64,000 nt of DNA from JAHBNG01 sp039028975 (GTDB lineage: Bacteria; Chloroflexota; Anaerolineae; Caldilineales; Caldilineaceae): assembly GCA_039028975.1 (NCBI GenBank), contig JBCCHB010000013.1:1-64000 (forward strand), read 5' to 3'. Below, one piece after another: positions 33,865-44,500 of this stretch (position 1 is the stretch's first letter; every line of letters starts with the position of its first letter). The notes below the pieces were generated by a model. It had not been told where the DNA came from. It did no database searches and saw nothing but the letters and a program-made list of their open reading frames with translations. The translations under genes and the position numbers were made by a program.

Positions 33865-36072
33865 ATGCGACACAAAAATCTAAATTTCTCTTTCTTTGCC
33901 AGTGGCCCCCTAGTGGGAACCATCGTCTTTTTTACCTTGATTGGTTTGATTGCATCCGGCTGTGCCATGACGCCGATTGCCCCCCAGCAGGATCAATCAA
34001 ATGCTGGGGCAGAATCAGCTCAAAACAACCGGAATGATAGTGGCGGAGATGCCGCATCATCGGGCGAGAGCGCGCCAACCTCTTCAGATAGGGTCGCGTT
34101 GACCGCAACTCCTCCGCCCCGCCCCACAAGGGGAATGGGGGCAGCTGCTCCTGCGGCAGACGAAGAGGCAGCCTTTGATAGTGATATGGCGGCCGAAGCG
34201 TCTTCTGACACATCAGCTCTTGAGTCCGGTGATTCATCTGGTGCGTACGGCATAGGTGGTGGCGGTGGTCGGGTAGAGCCGCCCAAACGTTCCGAGCGCT
34301 ATGAGCCTGTGACTGCCGGCGTGGTCGATGACAATGAACAATGGGAATCCTACTTGGAGTACCGTAGTCGTCGTGCCTACCGCACTCAAGTCAATGAGCG
34401 AGACGTTTCCGAGCGCTACCTGATCCTTGTCCAAGATGAGAAGAATCTGCCTGTGCATGATGCCGAAGTGACTGTTTATGTTGGTGACACGGAAGTCTTT
34501 GTGGGACGCACTGATACGGGCGGACGTGTGCTCTTCCATCCTAAAGCATTAGATGCCATGAACGGCTGGCGTCGAAGCCATACTATCGAATTCCAGGTAG
34601 CGGCGCAAAAAGAGTGGGTTGCCCAACGTCAAACCTTTGACCGTTACGATAGCAACGTCTGGATCCTGACTCTGGCCGATCCCCCTGCGCCAGAGTACAC
34701 CCAAGTGGACCTGCTCTTTTTGATGGATGCAACTGGCTCTATGGATGACGAAATTGCCAAACTCAAAGCCAGCATGGCCGACATTGCCGACCAGATTTAT
34801 GACCTGCCCGAGCAACCTGATGTGCGCTTTGGTCTAGTCCATTACCGAGACCGAGGGGATGCCTATGTGGTCCGTACCCACGACTTCACCCATGATCTAA
34901 GCGACTTTCAGGAGACGTTGGCGGCTCTTCAAGCCAGCGGAGGTGGTGACAATCCAGAGTCTCTGAATGAGGCCCTCCATGTTGCACTGAATAACCTGAA
35001 CTGGCGTACCCAGGAGCGGGATGGTGAGACCTTACGGCTAATTTTGCTGGTAGCCGATGCGCCGCCCCATTTGGATTACCACTGGCAGGATTATGCCTAC
35101 GATACCGACATGATCGATGCGGCAACCCAAGGTATTAAAATATTCCCTGTGGGGGCCAGCGGTCTTGCCGAACAGGGTGAGTACATCTTTCGTCAGATGG
35201 CCCAATTTACTGGTGGCAAGTTTGTCTTTCTCACCTATGATGAAGCAGGTGAGCCGTCCAGCGGTCCTGGTACCGAAACCAGCCATGATGTGGAGAACTA
35301 CTCGGTCAATACGTTGGACAAGCTGGTTGTACGGCTTGTAAAAGAGGAGCTAAGCAAGTTAACCCAGCCTATCCAGATGCCGGAGGTAGCCAGCCAGCGG
35401 TCAGCCTATCCTGGGCCACGGGTAACGCCGACACCCAGACCCGCTCGCCAGGTCCAACCCGCCTCCTGTACCTTGGATCTAGATGAAGGTTGGAACGACT
35501 GTGGAGGGATTGCCGCCATCGACTTTGTGGACATGTACCGAGCTTCTCGTCGTTCCAGCAACGGCCAAGCGCTGGTGAAGCTGACCTTGGATCCACGACG
35601 CAGTGGCTACAGCCGGGTTGAGTTTGAGGTCATCTACAGTGAAGCACCAAACGGCTGGACGGTGAATATCGGCGACTCGCCCTCCAACAATGGCTACGGC
35701 GGCGACGGTGGTGACCAAAGCAACGACGCCGAAATGATTATCCTGGATGGTGCACTAGTCGTCTACGGCAACGATTATACACCTGAGCGAGCAACGACAG
35801 ACGGACACCGCGAGATGCACTACACAGAAGACATGGTCCGCGGGGGTGAAAGCATGACCATTGAGGTGGCCAATGAATGGCTGAGTGTTCATTCACCTGG
35901 TGGTAATGAAGAGATATCGTCACCCTATCTCTATGCCTTGGCCCGCCAACCAGACCGAGAGGGGCGTACCAACTACGAACTGTACGCTGCATTCAATCGG
36001 ACCATCGCTTCCGAGGGGCGCAAGGGGAGTGGGGTTAGCCAAGTGATTTTGACCGTCTACCCCCGACGATAG
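33865..36072 (+). CDS. von Willebrand factor A domain lipoprotein
   Basis: Surface lipoprotein of 735 residues. The signal ends in lipobox IASGC with Cys33, followed by a long low-complexity linker rich in Ala, Ser, Asp and Gly (to about residue 145). Residues about 190-275 look like an Ig-like or carboxypeptidase-regulatory-like fold. The vWA domain runs from about 280 to 490; its MIDAS begins LLFLMDATGSMDDE at Asp288, the usual D-x-S-x-S being D-A-T-G-S. The rest is unrecognised beta-rich sequence. The start has AAAGGAACC upstream. It may bind proteins or cell-surface ligands. Confidence 0.85.
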   Translation: MRHKNLNFSFFASGPLVGTIVFFTLIGLIASGCAMTPIAPQQDQSNAGAESAQNNRNDSGGDAASSGESAPTSSDRVALTATPPPRPTRGMGAAAPAADEEAAFDSDMAAEASSDTSALESGDSSGAYGIGGGGGRVEPPKRSERYEPVTAGVVDDNEQWESYLEYRSRRAYRTQVNERDVSERYLILVQDEKNLPVHDAEVTVYVGDTEVFVGRTDTGGRVLFHPKALDAMNGWRRSHTIEFQVAAQKEWVAQRQTFDRYDSNVWILTLADPPAPEYTQVDLLFLMDATGSMDDEIAKLKASMADIADQIYDLPEQPDVRFGLVHYRDRGDAYVVRTHDFTHDLSDFQETLAALQASGGGDNPESLNEALHVALNNLNWRTQERDGETLRLILLVADAPPHLDYHWQDYAYDTDMIDAATQGIKIFPVGASGLAEQGEYIFRQMAQFTGGKFVFLTYDEAGEPSSGPGTETSHDVENYSVNTLDKLVVRLVKEELSKLTQPIQMPEVASQRSAYPGPRVTPTPRPARQVQPASCTLDLDEGWNDCGGIAAIDFVDMYRASRRSSNGQALVKLTLDPRRSGYSRVEFEVIYSEAPNGWTVNIGDSPSNNGYGGDGGDQSNDAEMIILDGALVVYGNDYTPERATTDGHREMHYTEDMVRGGESMTIEVANEWLSVHSPGGNEEISSPYLYALARQPDREGRTNYELYAAFNRTIASEGRKGSGVSQVILTVYPRR

Positions 36073-36193
36073 CTGGATACACAACGATTGCGTGGGTCAT
36101 CCACTTCCTGGAAGGGTAACCACACTAGCGCTCAAAAAAGAGATTTGTTGTAGAGTCCCGATAAACATATAAATAGATAAATAGATAAAGTGG

Positions 36194-36221
36194 AGCCTCG
36201 GTCAGCCGACCGAGGCTTTTT
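36194..36221 (+). terminator. Rho-independent terminator of vWA gene
   Basis: GCCTCGGTC (36195-36203) pairs perfectly with GACCGAGGC (36208-36216) across AGCC, followed by five T. This is the clearest intrinsic terminator in the window. Confidence 0.9.
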
Positions 36222-36245
36222 GGTTCTTCGCAAGTTGAAAATAAA

Positions 36246-36279
36246 GAAGCTGCGTGGCAGGAGGATAGCACGCAGCTTC
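36246..36279 (-). terminator. Hairpin, possible - strand terminator
   Basis: GAAGCTGCGTG (36246-36256) and CACGCAGCTTC (36269-36279) are perfect complements around 12 bases. Read on the - strand it is followed by TTTATTTTCAACTTG, like an intrinsic terminator, although no - strand gene ends here. Confidence 0.5.
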
Positions 36280-36484
36280 GGGTTGTGTATAAATACGTCT
36301 ACTTTTATCTAATGCATCACGTTCACTTTTTTACGTATGCATAGACTGGATTGACCATTAGCCCCATTTCTGGAACACACTTACCACATATTGTCCCATT
36401 GCGCAACAGAAATTTCTACGCTAAAATCATTTCATAATCACTTCATACTTATCACTGCAGCACACAAAATTTAAGGAGAAACCC

Positions 36485-37429
36485 ATGAAAACTTTACTCG
36501 GCGACGGCGATTTTGTTTATGAAGAATTGGCCTCTTGGGCGCAACTGCCCGATGGCTGGACCTTTTTTGAAACGGTGGATGTGGCCGTGGACCAGCAGGA
36601 TCGGGTCTACGTCTTTAGCCGAGGTGAGCACCCTATGACCGTCTTTGAAGCCGATGGAACTTTCGTTACCTCTTGGGGATATGGCCAATTTACCCGACCC
36701 CACGGCGTCACCATTGCCTCTGATGGTACGCTCTACTGCGTAGACGATGATGGTCACTGGATCGGTCAATTTACGCCAGAGGGTGAGCTCTTGGCCGCTT
36801 TTGGAACCCGCGATAAGGGAGCCGCTTACCAGAGCGGCGATCCCTTCTGCCGCCCCACCAAAGTTGCCTTTGATATAGGTGAAGAGAACCTCTACATCTC
36901 TGACGGTTATGGCAACGCCCGCATTCATAAATACACCAAAAGCGGCGAACACCTCTTTTCTTGGGGAGACTATGGCTCAGATCCGAGCTGCTTCAACCTG
37001 CCCCACAGCGTCTGCACCGACAGTAGGGGTACCGTCTACCTTGCTGACCGGGAGAACCACCGCATTCAGATCTTTGATGCCGACGGCACCTATCTTAGGC
37101 AGTGGAACAACATGCATCGTCCCTGCGGTTTACACATCATCAATGATCTGGTCTACATTGGTGAGTTGCCCTCCCAGCAACCCTTCAATGCAGATTATCC
37201 CAACTGTGGGGCCTGCATCTCTATCCATGATCTATCAGGAAAACGGCTGGCCCGATTAGGCGACCAGCTGCCCGGTGAGAAGCCCGGTCAGTTTATGGCA
37301 CCCCACGGGATTGGCGTCGACTCCCGCGGGGATATTTATGTAGCGGAGGTGTCGTATAGCGGGTTTGGCCAGTTTATGGATCCGCCCCGGGCCATGCGGA
37401 CGTTTAGGAAGTTGGTGAAGCAGGGTTAA
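36485..37429 (+). CDS. NHL-repeat beta-propeller protein
   Basis: A 314-residue protein built of about six NHL repeats, such as PHGVTIASDGTLYCVDDD near residue 74, PHSVCTDSRGTVYLADREN near 172 and PHGIGVDSRGDIYVAEVSY near 272. It resembles peptidylglycine alpha-amidating lyase-like propellers but has no signal peptide and no extra domain. AAGGAG lies 7 bp before the ATG. It sits between two secreted-protein genes. Role unknown; lyase or scaffold are both possible. Confidence 0.8.
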   Translation: MKTLLGDGDFVYEELASWAQLPDGWTFFETVDVAVDQQDRVYVFSRGEHPMTVFEADGTFVTSWGYGQFTRPHGVTIASDGTLYCVDDDGHWIGQFTPEGELLAAFGTRDKGAAYQSGDPFCRPTKVAFDIGEENLYISDGYGNARIHKYTKSGEHLFSWGDYGSDPSCFNLPHSVCTDSRGTVYLADRENHRIQIFDADGTYLRQWNNMHRPCGLHIINDLVYIGELPSQQPFNADYPNCGACISIHDLSGKRLARLGDQLPGEKPGQFMAPHGIGVDSRGDIYVAEVSYSGFGQFMDPPRAMRTFRKLVKQG

Positions 37430-37774
37430 AACTCATAGGGCATAGACCAAGTAACAAGTTCAACAAACTCTATGCAGCGTTTTTTTGTTATCAACTATTC
37501 GAAAAACAGAGGCAAAAAGAGGCTCTCAGGCATGGTTATCTGCCCAAAACACGCTACACGAACCTCCTGACAGCTAATGCCATTCAAGGTCAAGGATGTA
37601 GGTAACTGGTTTGCTCCCTTGTAGGAACATACGAGCCAATTCATAAGCCTTGGGAGTATATCATAGGGCAAACCGGCTTGCTCTATTACTGGGATACTTA
37701 TTTTTTTGGATTAGCCTAAAAGAGCCATTGGTTGGAAAACCACGATATTTATGTATTGCGGTAAGGAATAAATA
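37430..37774. other. Intergenic region
   Basis: A 345-bp gap without a gene. The only structure found is a weak terminator at its left end. AAGGA lies 7 bp before the next ATG. Confidence 0.6.
37440..37486 (+). terminator. Possible terminator of NHL gene
   Basis: GCATAGA (37440-37446) can pair with TCTATGC (37469-37475) across 22 bases, with AGCG then seven T. The stem is short and the loop long, so this is tentative. Confidence 0.35.
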
Positions 37775-40700
37775 ATGTACCCATTCTATCGATTCCAATT
37801 TCGTAGAACCGTAACTGCTCTACATCTGTTGAACCACGGTTCTGCACTTCGGACTGGAAACAAAGTAGTGATTGCTCTCTTACTCGGAATACTTTCGGGC
37901 ATGTTTTTTGCGCTGCCCACTACGTTTAGCCAATCAGATCCAGGACTAACGCTCTACTGGACACAGCGCGACAATATATTGCCAGGTGAGATTAAGTATG
38001 CAGACGAGGATGGAACAAATATCCAGGGGATTGCCTTGCAACAGGCCGATCCGGTAGGCATTGCATTCGATCCAGCAGCTAGAAAAATCTACTGGGCAGA
38101 TGTAAATTCAGACAAGATCCAAAGGGCTGACCTGGATGGATCGAATCGTGAAGATTTAGTGACCAGTGGTCTTACTAGCCCAAATGGGATTGCATTAGAC
38201 AGTACCGCAGGCAAAATGTACTGGACTGACGTGAGTGCAGGCACAATTCAGCCTGCGAATCTGGGCGGGTCCACTATTGAAGATTTGGTCACTGTGGGTC
38301 TAGCGGCGCCGAGGGGCATAGCAGTCGATAGTGCTTCTGGCAAGATATACTGGACTGACTCCGGAACAGATAAGATCCAGCGCGCCAATCTGGATGGGAG
38401 CAACGTTGAAGATCTGATTACATCGGGGCTCTCATTTCCTAGGGGGCTTGCACTGGAACTGACAACTGGCAAGATATACTGGGCCGACTCCGGAACAGAT
38501 AAGATTCAGCGAGCGAATCTAGATGGGAGCAACGTTGAGGATCTGGTCACGACAGCAGGAGATAGTCCACGGGGGATTGCTTTAGATCATTCCGTAGGAA
38601 AAGTCTATTGGACCGATCCAGACGTTCAGATGATCAGGAGAGCGAACCTCGATGGTTCCAATATAGAAGATCTAATAACGACAGGCGTCACAGCTCCTGA
38701 TTACATAGCGCTGGTGTCTTCAGCCTACGATTGCACGGCCTCATCCATTCTCATTCCCCAAACCGAGTGTCAATTCTTGGTGGATCTATATGAATCAACC
38801 AGCGGTAGTGAGTGGACGACCCAAACCAACTGGCTAGAGAGCAATACACCCTGTGATTGGTACGGTGTAACATGTGAAGCCGATCGCGTTGTAGAACTCA
38901 AGCTGGAGTCAAATGGGTTAAACGGTTCATTGCCATCTGGCATCTCAAATCTAACTGCTCTACGTGCATTGGACCTATATACGAATCAACTCACAGACTC
39001 GCTGCCTGAAGAGGTGGGCTTGCTAACCAACTTGCAAGAGCTTACTTTATCCAGTAACCAATTCACAGGTACTATTCCTGCCGAAATAGGTACTCTTCAG
39101 TCATTGGTGGCTCTCTCGCTCTCCCGGAACCAGTTCAGCGATACCATTCCCAAAGAGATGGGAAATCTCGCTAATCTGGAAGATCTTTTTCTGGATGGAA
39201 ATCAACTAAGTGGCTCAATTCCTGGCGAAATGGGTAACTTGAAGAAGCTAGGTCGATTGCAGCTAAACAATAACCAGTTGACTGGTACCATACCGATTTC
39301 ACTTACCACCTTATCTGAACTAGGCTATCTGCGTTTGGGAGCGAATCAGCTAAGCGGAGCATTGCCCCCAGAGTTGGGTAATCTATCGTCCCTTTACGTC
39401 CTCGGCCTCTATAGTAACCTTTTTACAGGGACCATTCCTGTCGAAATTACTGGTTTGCCCTTATTACAAATTCTTGATTTACCTGCCAACGCCTTAAGCG
39501 GTCCGATTCCCCCTGAAATGATCAGTATGGATCGGCTCAACACGCTTAATTTGGGGTTCAATCAACTCTGGTCGGACGAATCTGCCCTCACAATTTTTCT
39601 CAATCAACTTGATCCAGATTGGAGCGAGACCCAGACCGTTGCACCAACGAATTTACAGGTGACAGCCCAAAATGGAACCTCCATTCAGCTTGGCTGGACG
39701 CCCATCTCGTACACGCTCAACGGCGGTCACTATGAAATTAGCTATGCCCCCCAAGCTTCGGGTATCTATACGATTCATGGAACCACAAGCGACAAGACGG
39801 ATAACAGTTACATGGTGGATGGACTGACCCCTAACACATCGTACCTCTTCCGAATCCGCAGCTACACACCAGTTCATTTGGGGCCAAATGAGGCAGTCTG
39901 GGCACCAGATGATGACCAGAAGAATGAACTGTTTAGTGTATACAGTCCATCAATTGCGGCATCTACAGGAGGGTCAGATTCTAACACAACCACGCCTACA
40001 CCGGTTACGCCCACACCAAGTACACCAACTGCAGAACCGACGGCAACCCCAACTGGTACAACACCGACACCAACCTCAACACCGTCGGTAGATGGAGATG
40101 CCTATGAACAGGATGATACATGCGCCCAAGCGAAAGGCATCCTGGCTGATGGTCTTGCGCAAACCCACTCCTTCCACCGCAGTGGCGACGCGGATTGGCT
40201 TCGGTTGGAGACAGAGGCCAATGCCAGTTACCAGATCGAAGTGGTCATCCCCAATGGTTCCCCAGCAGATGTGAATCTCGAACTCTATCCAGATTGTGAC
40301 AGTCTACCGAGCCGCATCTGGAATGAAAGATTTACGCCAGGGGCTAGGTTGCAATTAGACAATACAACGGAAGGAGCGGTCTACATCAGGGCGAGCAATG
40401 CTGATAATTCTCAAGGCGGGGCGCACATCATCTATGATATTCATGCGACCCAAAATACGGATACATCACAGGGGGCGCTGATTCTGTTGGCCGGTCGGTT
40501 AAGTGGTGGAGATCGGCTACAGCGCAATATTCACAACGTAACCGAACAGGTCTATGAACTCTTCCAGAGCAAGGGTCTCTCTAATGAGAAAATCTACTAT
40601 CTAGCAACGGATGGCACCTTACCTGGCTATGATGCACCTGCTTCTCTGAACAATCTACGTTTGGCCATTACCGAATGGGCACCGGACCAAGTGGACGGAG

Positions 40701-41524
40701 GTTCGCTGACCCTCTACTTGATCGATCACGGCGCGCGTGATCTCTTCTATGTAGATGAGGATGAACACCTAACACCTACTCTGTTAGACGAGTGGTTAAC
40801 CACCTTTGAGAGTGAGGTTCCCGATGCCCAGGTGAATGTGATTGTAGAAGCATGCCATGCAGGTAGCTTTGTTGAGGCGCCCGGCTCGCTCAGCAAGGCT
40901 GGGCGGGTGATTATTACCTCCACCAATGTGGACAATGATGCATATGCCTCCCGCTTTGGTGCTCACTTTTCTGATCATTTTCTGGTTGCACTCAACCGCA
41001 ATATCAATCTCTACAGCAGCTTTTGGGGAGCCAAAGAGACAGTAAATCGTCTGTACAGCTTGCAGCAGCCGTGGTTGGATGCCAACGGCAATGGCTTTCC
41101 CAACGAAGCCGAAGATGCGTCCATTGCCTCCCAACGGGGCTTTGGCTACCCAGGCAGCTTTCCCGATGTGTGGCCACCTTATATTGTCACGGCCAAACTC
41201 GCTCAACCAATCGAAGATGGTCGCGGCATTTTAGAAGCAGAAGTCCGAGACAATAGCGGAATCGATAGTGTTTGGGCGGTGATCTATCCACCATCCTACA
41301 GCCCACCAGAATCGGGTAACGAACTGGTGCCAGAAGATCTGGAAACCATCCTTCTGCAGTCCCATGATGATGATCAATATCGTGGAACGTACTCAGGCTT
41401 CACTGAGCAAGGCGTCTATCGCATTGTGATCCACGCAAACGATGAGGACAATTTACAAGCCCAACCCAAAGCGCTGTCACTCAACACCCAACAGGAATTC
41501 TATTTACCGCTTTTAATTCAATAG
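37775..41524 (+). CDS. Secreted multi-domain protein: YWTD propeller, LRR, FN3, PPC, C13-like peptidase
   Basis: A 1249-residue protein with a long N-terminal region and hydrophobic signal near residues 30-52. Order: about six LDL-receptor YWTD-type repeats (60-315, e.g. GKIYWTDSGTDKIQRANLDG); a plant-like LRR cap and about ten leucine-rich repeats (320-620); an FN3 domain (630-735); a Thr/Pro linker; a PPC domain (780-895); a C13/caspase-like peptidase with His985 (LIDHGAR) and Cys1027 (VEACHAGS); an Ig-like domain; and tail QEFYLPLLIQ. WLDANGNGFPNEAED near 1100 fits an EF-hand loop. It ends 4 bp before a paralogue. Likely a surface protease that binds proteins or glycans. Confidence 0.85.
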   Translation: MYPFYRFQFRRTVTALHLLNHGSALRTGNKVVIALLLGILSGMFFALPTTFSQSDPGLTLYWTQRDNILPGEIKYADEDGTNIQGIALQQADPVGIAFDPAARKIYWADVNSDKIQRADLDGSNREDLVTSGLTSPNGIALDSTAGKMYWTDVSAGTIQPANLGGSTIEDLVTVGLAAPRGIAVDSASGKIYWTDSGTDKIQRANLDGSNVEDLITSGLSFPRGLALELTTGKIYWADSGTDKIQRANLDGSNVEDLVTTAGDSPRGIALDHSVGKVYWTDPDVQMIRRANLDGSNIEDLITTGVTAPDYIALVSSAYDCTASSILIPQTECQFLVDLYESTSGSEWTTQTNWLESNTPCDWYGVTCEADRVVELKLESNGLNGSLPSGISNLTALRALDLYTNQLTDSLPEEVGLLTNLQELTLSSNQFTGTIPAEIGTLQSLVALSLSRNQFSDTIPKEMGNLANLEDLFLDGNQLSGSIPGEMGNLKKLGRLQLNNNQLTGTIPISLTTLSELGYLRLGANQLSGALPPELGNLSSLYVLGLYSNLFTGTIPVEITGLPLLQILDLPANALSGPIPPEMISMDRLNTLNLGFNQLWSDESALTIFLNQLDPDWSETQTVAPTNLQVTAQNGTSIQLGWTPISYTLNGGHYEISYAPQASGIYTIHGTTSDKTDNSYMVDGLTPNTSYLFRIRSYTPVHLGPNEAVWAPDDDQKNELFSVYSPSIAASTGGSDSNTTTPTPVTPTPSTPTAEPTATPTGTTPTPTSTPSVDGDAYEQDDTCAQAKGILADGLAQTHSFHRSGDADWLRLETEANASYQIEVVIPNGSPADVNLELYPDCDSLPSRIWNERFTPGARLQLDNTTEGAVYIRASNADNSQGGAHIIYDIHATQNTDTSQGALILLAGRLSGGDRLQRNIHNVTEQVYELFQSKGLSNEKIYYLATDGTLPGYDAPASLNNLRLAITEWAPDQVDGGSLTLYLIDHGARDLFYVDEDEHLTPTLLDEWLTTFESEVPDAQVNVIVEACHAGSFVEAPGSLSKAGRVIITSTNVDNDAYASRFGAHFSDHFLVALNRNINLYSSFWGAKETVNRLYSLQQPWLDANGNGFPNEAEDASIASQRGFGYPGSFPDVWPPYIVTAKLAQPIEDGRGILEAEVRDNSGIDSVWAVIYPPSYSPPESGNELVPEDLETILLQSHDDDQYRGTYSGFTEQGVYRIVIHANDEDNLQAQPKALSLNTQQEFYLPLLIQ
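38089..38710 (+). repeat. YWTD repeats at DNA level
   Basis: Within the gene above, units of about 129 bp recur. Two neighbours are nearly identical over about 60 bp: the stretches beginning GACTCCGGAACAGATAAGAT at 38357 and 38486, both ending in GGGAGCAACGTTGA. Recent unequal duplication is likely. Confidence 0.7.
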
Positions 41525-41528
41525 ACTA

Positions 41529-44500
41529 ATGAAATATTTTTACACCCAACTGATAAACTCCTGTCACATACTAGCTCTATCCGCAGTCGTTCTCATCGTC
41601 ATCAGCGCTCTGTTCTTCTCTTCAACGATCGTGGATGCACGTCCCGAGCAAAGTGCCAAAGCGAACAAGATGGACAGGAATGATTTGGCCCCGCTTCTAG
41701 ATGTGACTCAAGTAGCAGTGGGTGGTTTTCATACGTGTGTCTTACTTAACCGGGCAGATATTGGCTCGGATGAGCTAACGGGCGGGGGCGTCCAGTGCTG
41801 GGGACGGAATGGGTCGGGCCAACTCGGGGATGAGACGATTACATACCGTGCCACGCCTGTGGATGTAAAGGGATTACAGACAGACATTTCCTCAATTGCA
41901 GCGGGGAGTTTCCACACCTGCGCATTAACAACAAGCGGCAACGTCAAATGTTGGGGGACCAATAGCGCAGGACAGTTGGGTGTGTCTGGCCCACACTACA
42001 GCTCTGCACCCGTGGACGTCAGTGGCCTCAACAATATTACAGCCATATCGGCACGAGCGAACTATACCTGTGCCATAACCGATGTAGGGGCTGTTACGTG
42101 CTGGGGCGAGAATGGTTCTGGTCAGCTAGGTGATGGAACCACCACAGATAGTTCTATACCAGTAGGCGTGAGCGGATTGAGCACTGGCGTTACCGCTATT
42201 TCTACAGGTCGGTTCCACACCTGTGGGGTGATGAGTAGCGGTGGTGTCAAATGTTGGGGAAAAAATACATATCGTCAATTAGGGGATGGTACGACAACCC
42301 ACAGCCTCACACCAGTGGATGTTCTTGGCTTAACCGGCTCAGTACAATCTGTTGCGGTCGGAGAAACCCACACCTGTGCATTGACCACCAATGGTGGAGC
42401 ACGATGTTGGGGCGGAGATGGCTCGGGGCAGATCGGCAATGGCACGACTGCCTCTGTTCCTGCGCCTGTAGATGTGAATGGTTTGACCGGGGGCGTCGCG
42501 GCACTCGTGGCTGGTGCCCACCACACCTGTGCATTGGTTGTTACAGGTGGCGTTAAGTGCTGGGGAAAGAATAGCGTCGGGCAAATCGGAGATGGCACCC
42601 TGCTCTCTCGTAGCAGCCCAACGGATGTGAGCGGTTTGGGCAGTGCTGTTACAGCAATCTCTGCCGGGTTTGGCAATACGTGCGCCGTTATGAGCAGCGG
42701 TGGCGTCAAATGCTGGGGGGACAACATATACGGCCAACTGGGAGATGGTGGGGCAATATCGAGCAATGTGCCTATCGACGGCACAGGATTGATCAGCGAT
42801 GTGCTGACTATTTCGACTGGTGGCACTCATAGCTGCGCAATCAAAAGTGGTGGTGGCGTCTATTGTTGGGGCGGAAATGACAGAGCGCAACTGGGGGATG
42901 GGACGAAGAGCGGCCGCAGTACACCCGTAAGCGTCAACAACCTGAGCAGTGGCACCTCTACAATTGACCTTGGAACAAACCATACATGCGCGCTGACTAT
43001 TGCCGGTAGTCTCCTCTGTTGGGGGGATAATATCTATGGTCAATTGGGAGACGGGACCAAGACGGATCGTACTGTACCGTCACCTGTCAATTCGCTATCC
43101 ACTGGCGTGACGGCTCTCTCTGTCGGTGGCGATCATGCTTGTGCGTTAACCAGCGCGGGCGGTGTGAAGTGCTGGGGACGAAACAGTGATGGTCAACTGG
43201 GGGATGGGACGTCAGAGAGCCGTACTGTCCCCACCGATGTAAATGGCTTAACCAGTGGGGTCGCATCGATTTGGGTTGGCGTACGACATACCTGTGCACT
43301 CTTGAATGCAGGAGGTGCTAAGTGTTGGGGCTATAACAACTTTGGTCAGTTAGGCGATGGATCGACGACAGATAGCTTCACCCCTGTTGACGTAAATGGT
43401 CTGGATGAAGAGGTCTTAGCACTGTCGCTAGGCTGGAGCTATACCTGTGCACTGATGAATTCAGGCGGTGTGAATTGCTGGGGAGCTAATTCTTCTGGGC
43501 AATTAGGGGATGGTACCACTGATACCCGGGGGGAACCAAGGGATGTGAGTGGATTGAGTAGCGGCATGAACGCGATTTCAGCGGGCGACTATCACGTTTG
43601 CGCCAACAGCAACGAAGGTCTGCTCTACTGTTGGGGTTCGAATCAGTATGGCCAAATCGGGGATGCAACGGGGACAGCAAACCATTTTGTACCCTTTGAG
43701 GTAACTAGCTTGAGTAGCCCCCCTCTTGCCATCTCAAGCGGAGTCGATCACACCTGCGCAGTTGTCCACAGTAGTGATGATGGCGATGAAAGTAGCGGTC
43801 ACGTTACCTGTTGGGGCGATGATCGATTTGGTCAATTGGGGACAGGGCGGCTGCTATATAGTGCCGTACCCATCGATGTCATGACCATTCCTTGCTATAC
43901 TCTCTCGCTCAGCCACAGTGGCAATGGTGCCGCGCTATCAGTATTCCCCGTTCAGTCAGAGGGGTGTGACGCAGGACAGTATACCCAGGGGGTGGAAGTA
44001 ACCCTCTCGGCCACTCCTGCATCAGGCTGGTCTGTGAGTGGATGGAGCGGCACCAGTGACGATAGCAGTACTATGACAAACAATCGTTTAGTCATGCCTG
44101 CCAGTGACCATTCGGCCAGCGTCATCTATGGCGAAAACCCTCCAGCAGCGACACCAACAGCGACCGATTTACCGACTGACGCACCAACTGATTTACCGAC
44201 AAGTACATCTTCTAGCACACCAGTCACTTCAGCCACGCCCACAGCTACAGTAGACGATAGACCCACTGGTACACCAACCGCCCCAGCCACTGGCGACGCA
44301 TATGAAAGCGACAACAGTTGCCAAACCGCCAAATCAATACCCACTGATGGCTCGATCCAGGAACACACCTATCACCGACCCGCCGATGTTGATTGGGTCT
44401 CCTTTACGGTAACCGCTAACAGGACCTACCGAATCGAGGCCCAGCCCCAAGTGGACTCCCAGGCTGACATCAGCTTGGAACTCTATACCTCTTGCGAGAC

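Larger units (their letters stand above)
36073..36484. other. Intergenic region with terminator and hairpin
   Basis: No gene in this 412-bp gap. It holds an ATAAATAG-type tandem stretch, a good terminator (36194) and a second strong hairpin (36246). An AAGGAG ribosome binding site at the right end belongs to the NHL-repeat gene. Confidence 0.7.

Noticed and set aside
43630..43650. TTCGAAT stretch resembling a tRNA T-loop
   Set aside because: It is inside the RCC1-repeat coding sequence and has no cloverleaf arms around it. No tRNA was found anywhere in the window.
42000..43900. Regular repeats that could suggest a CRISPR array
   Set aside because: They are protein-coding RCC1 repeats of about 150 bp with diverged sequence, not identical short repeats with unique spacers.
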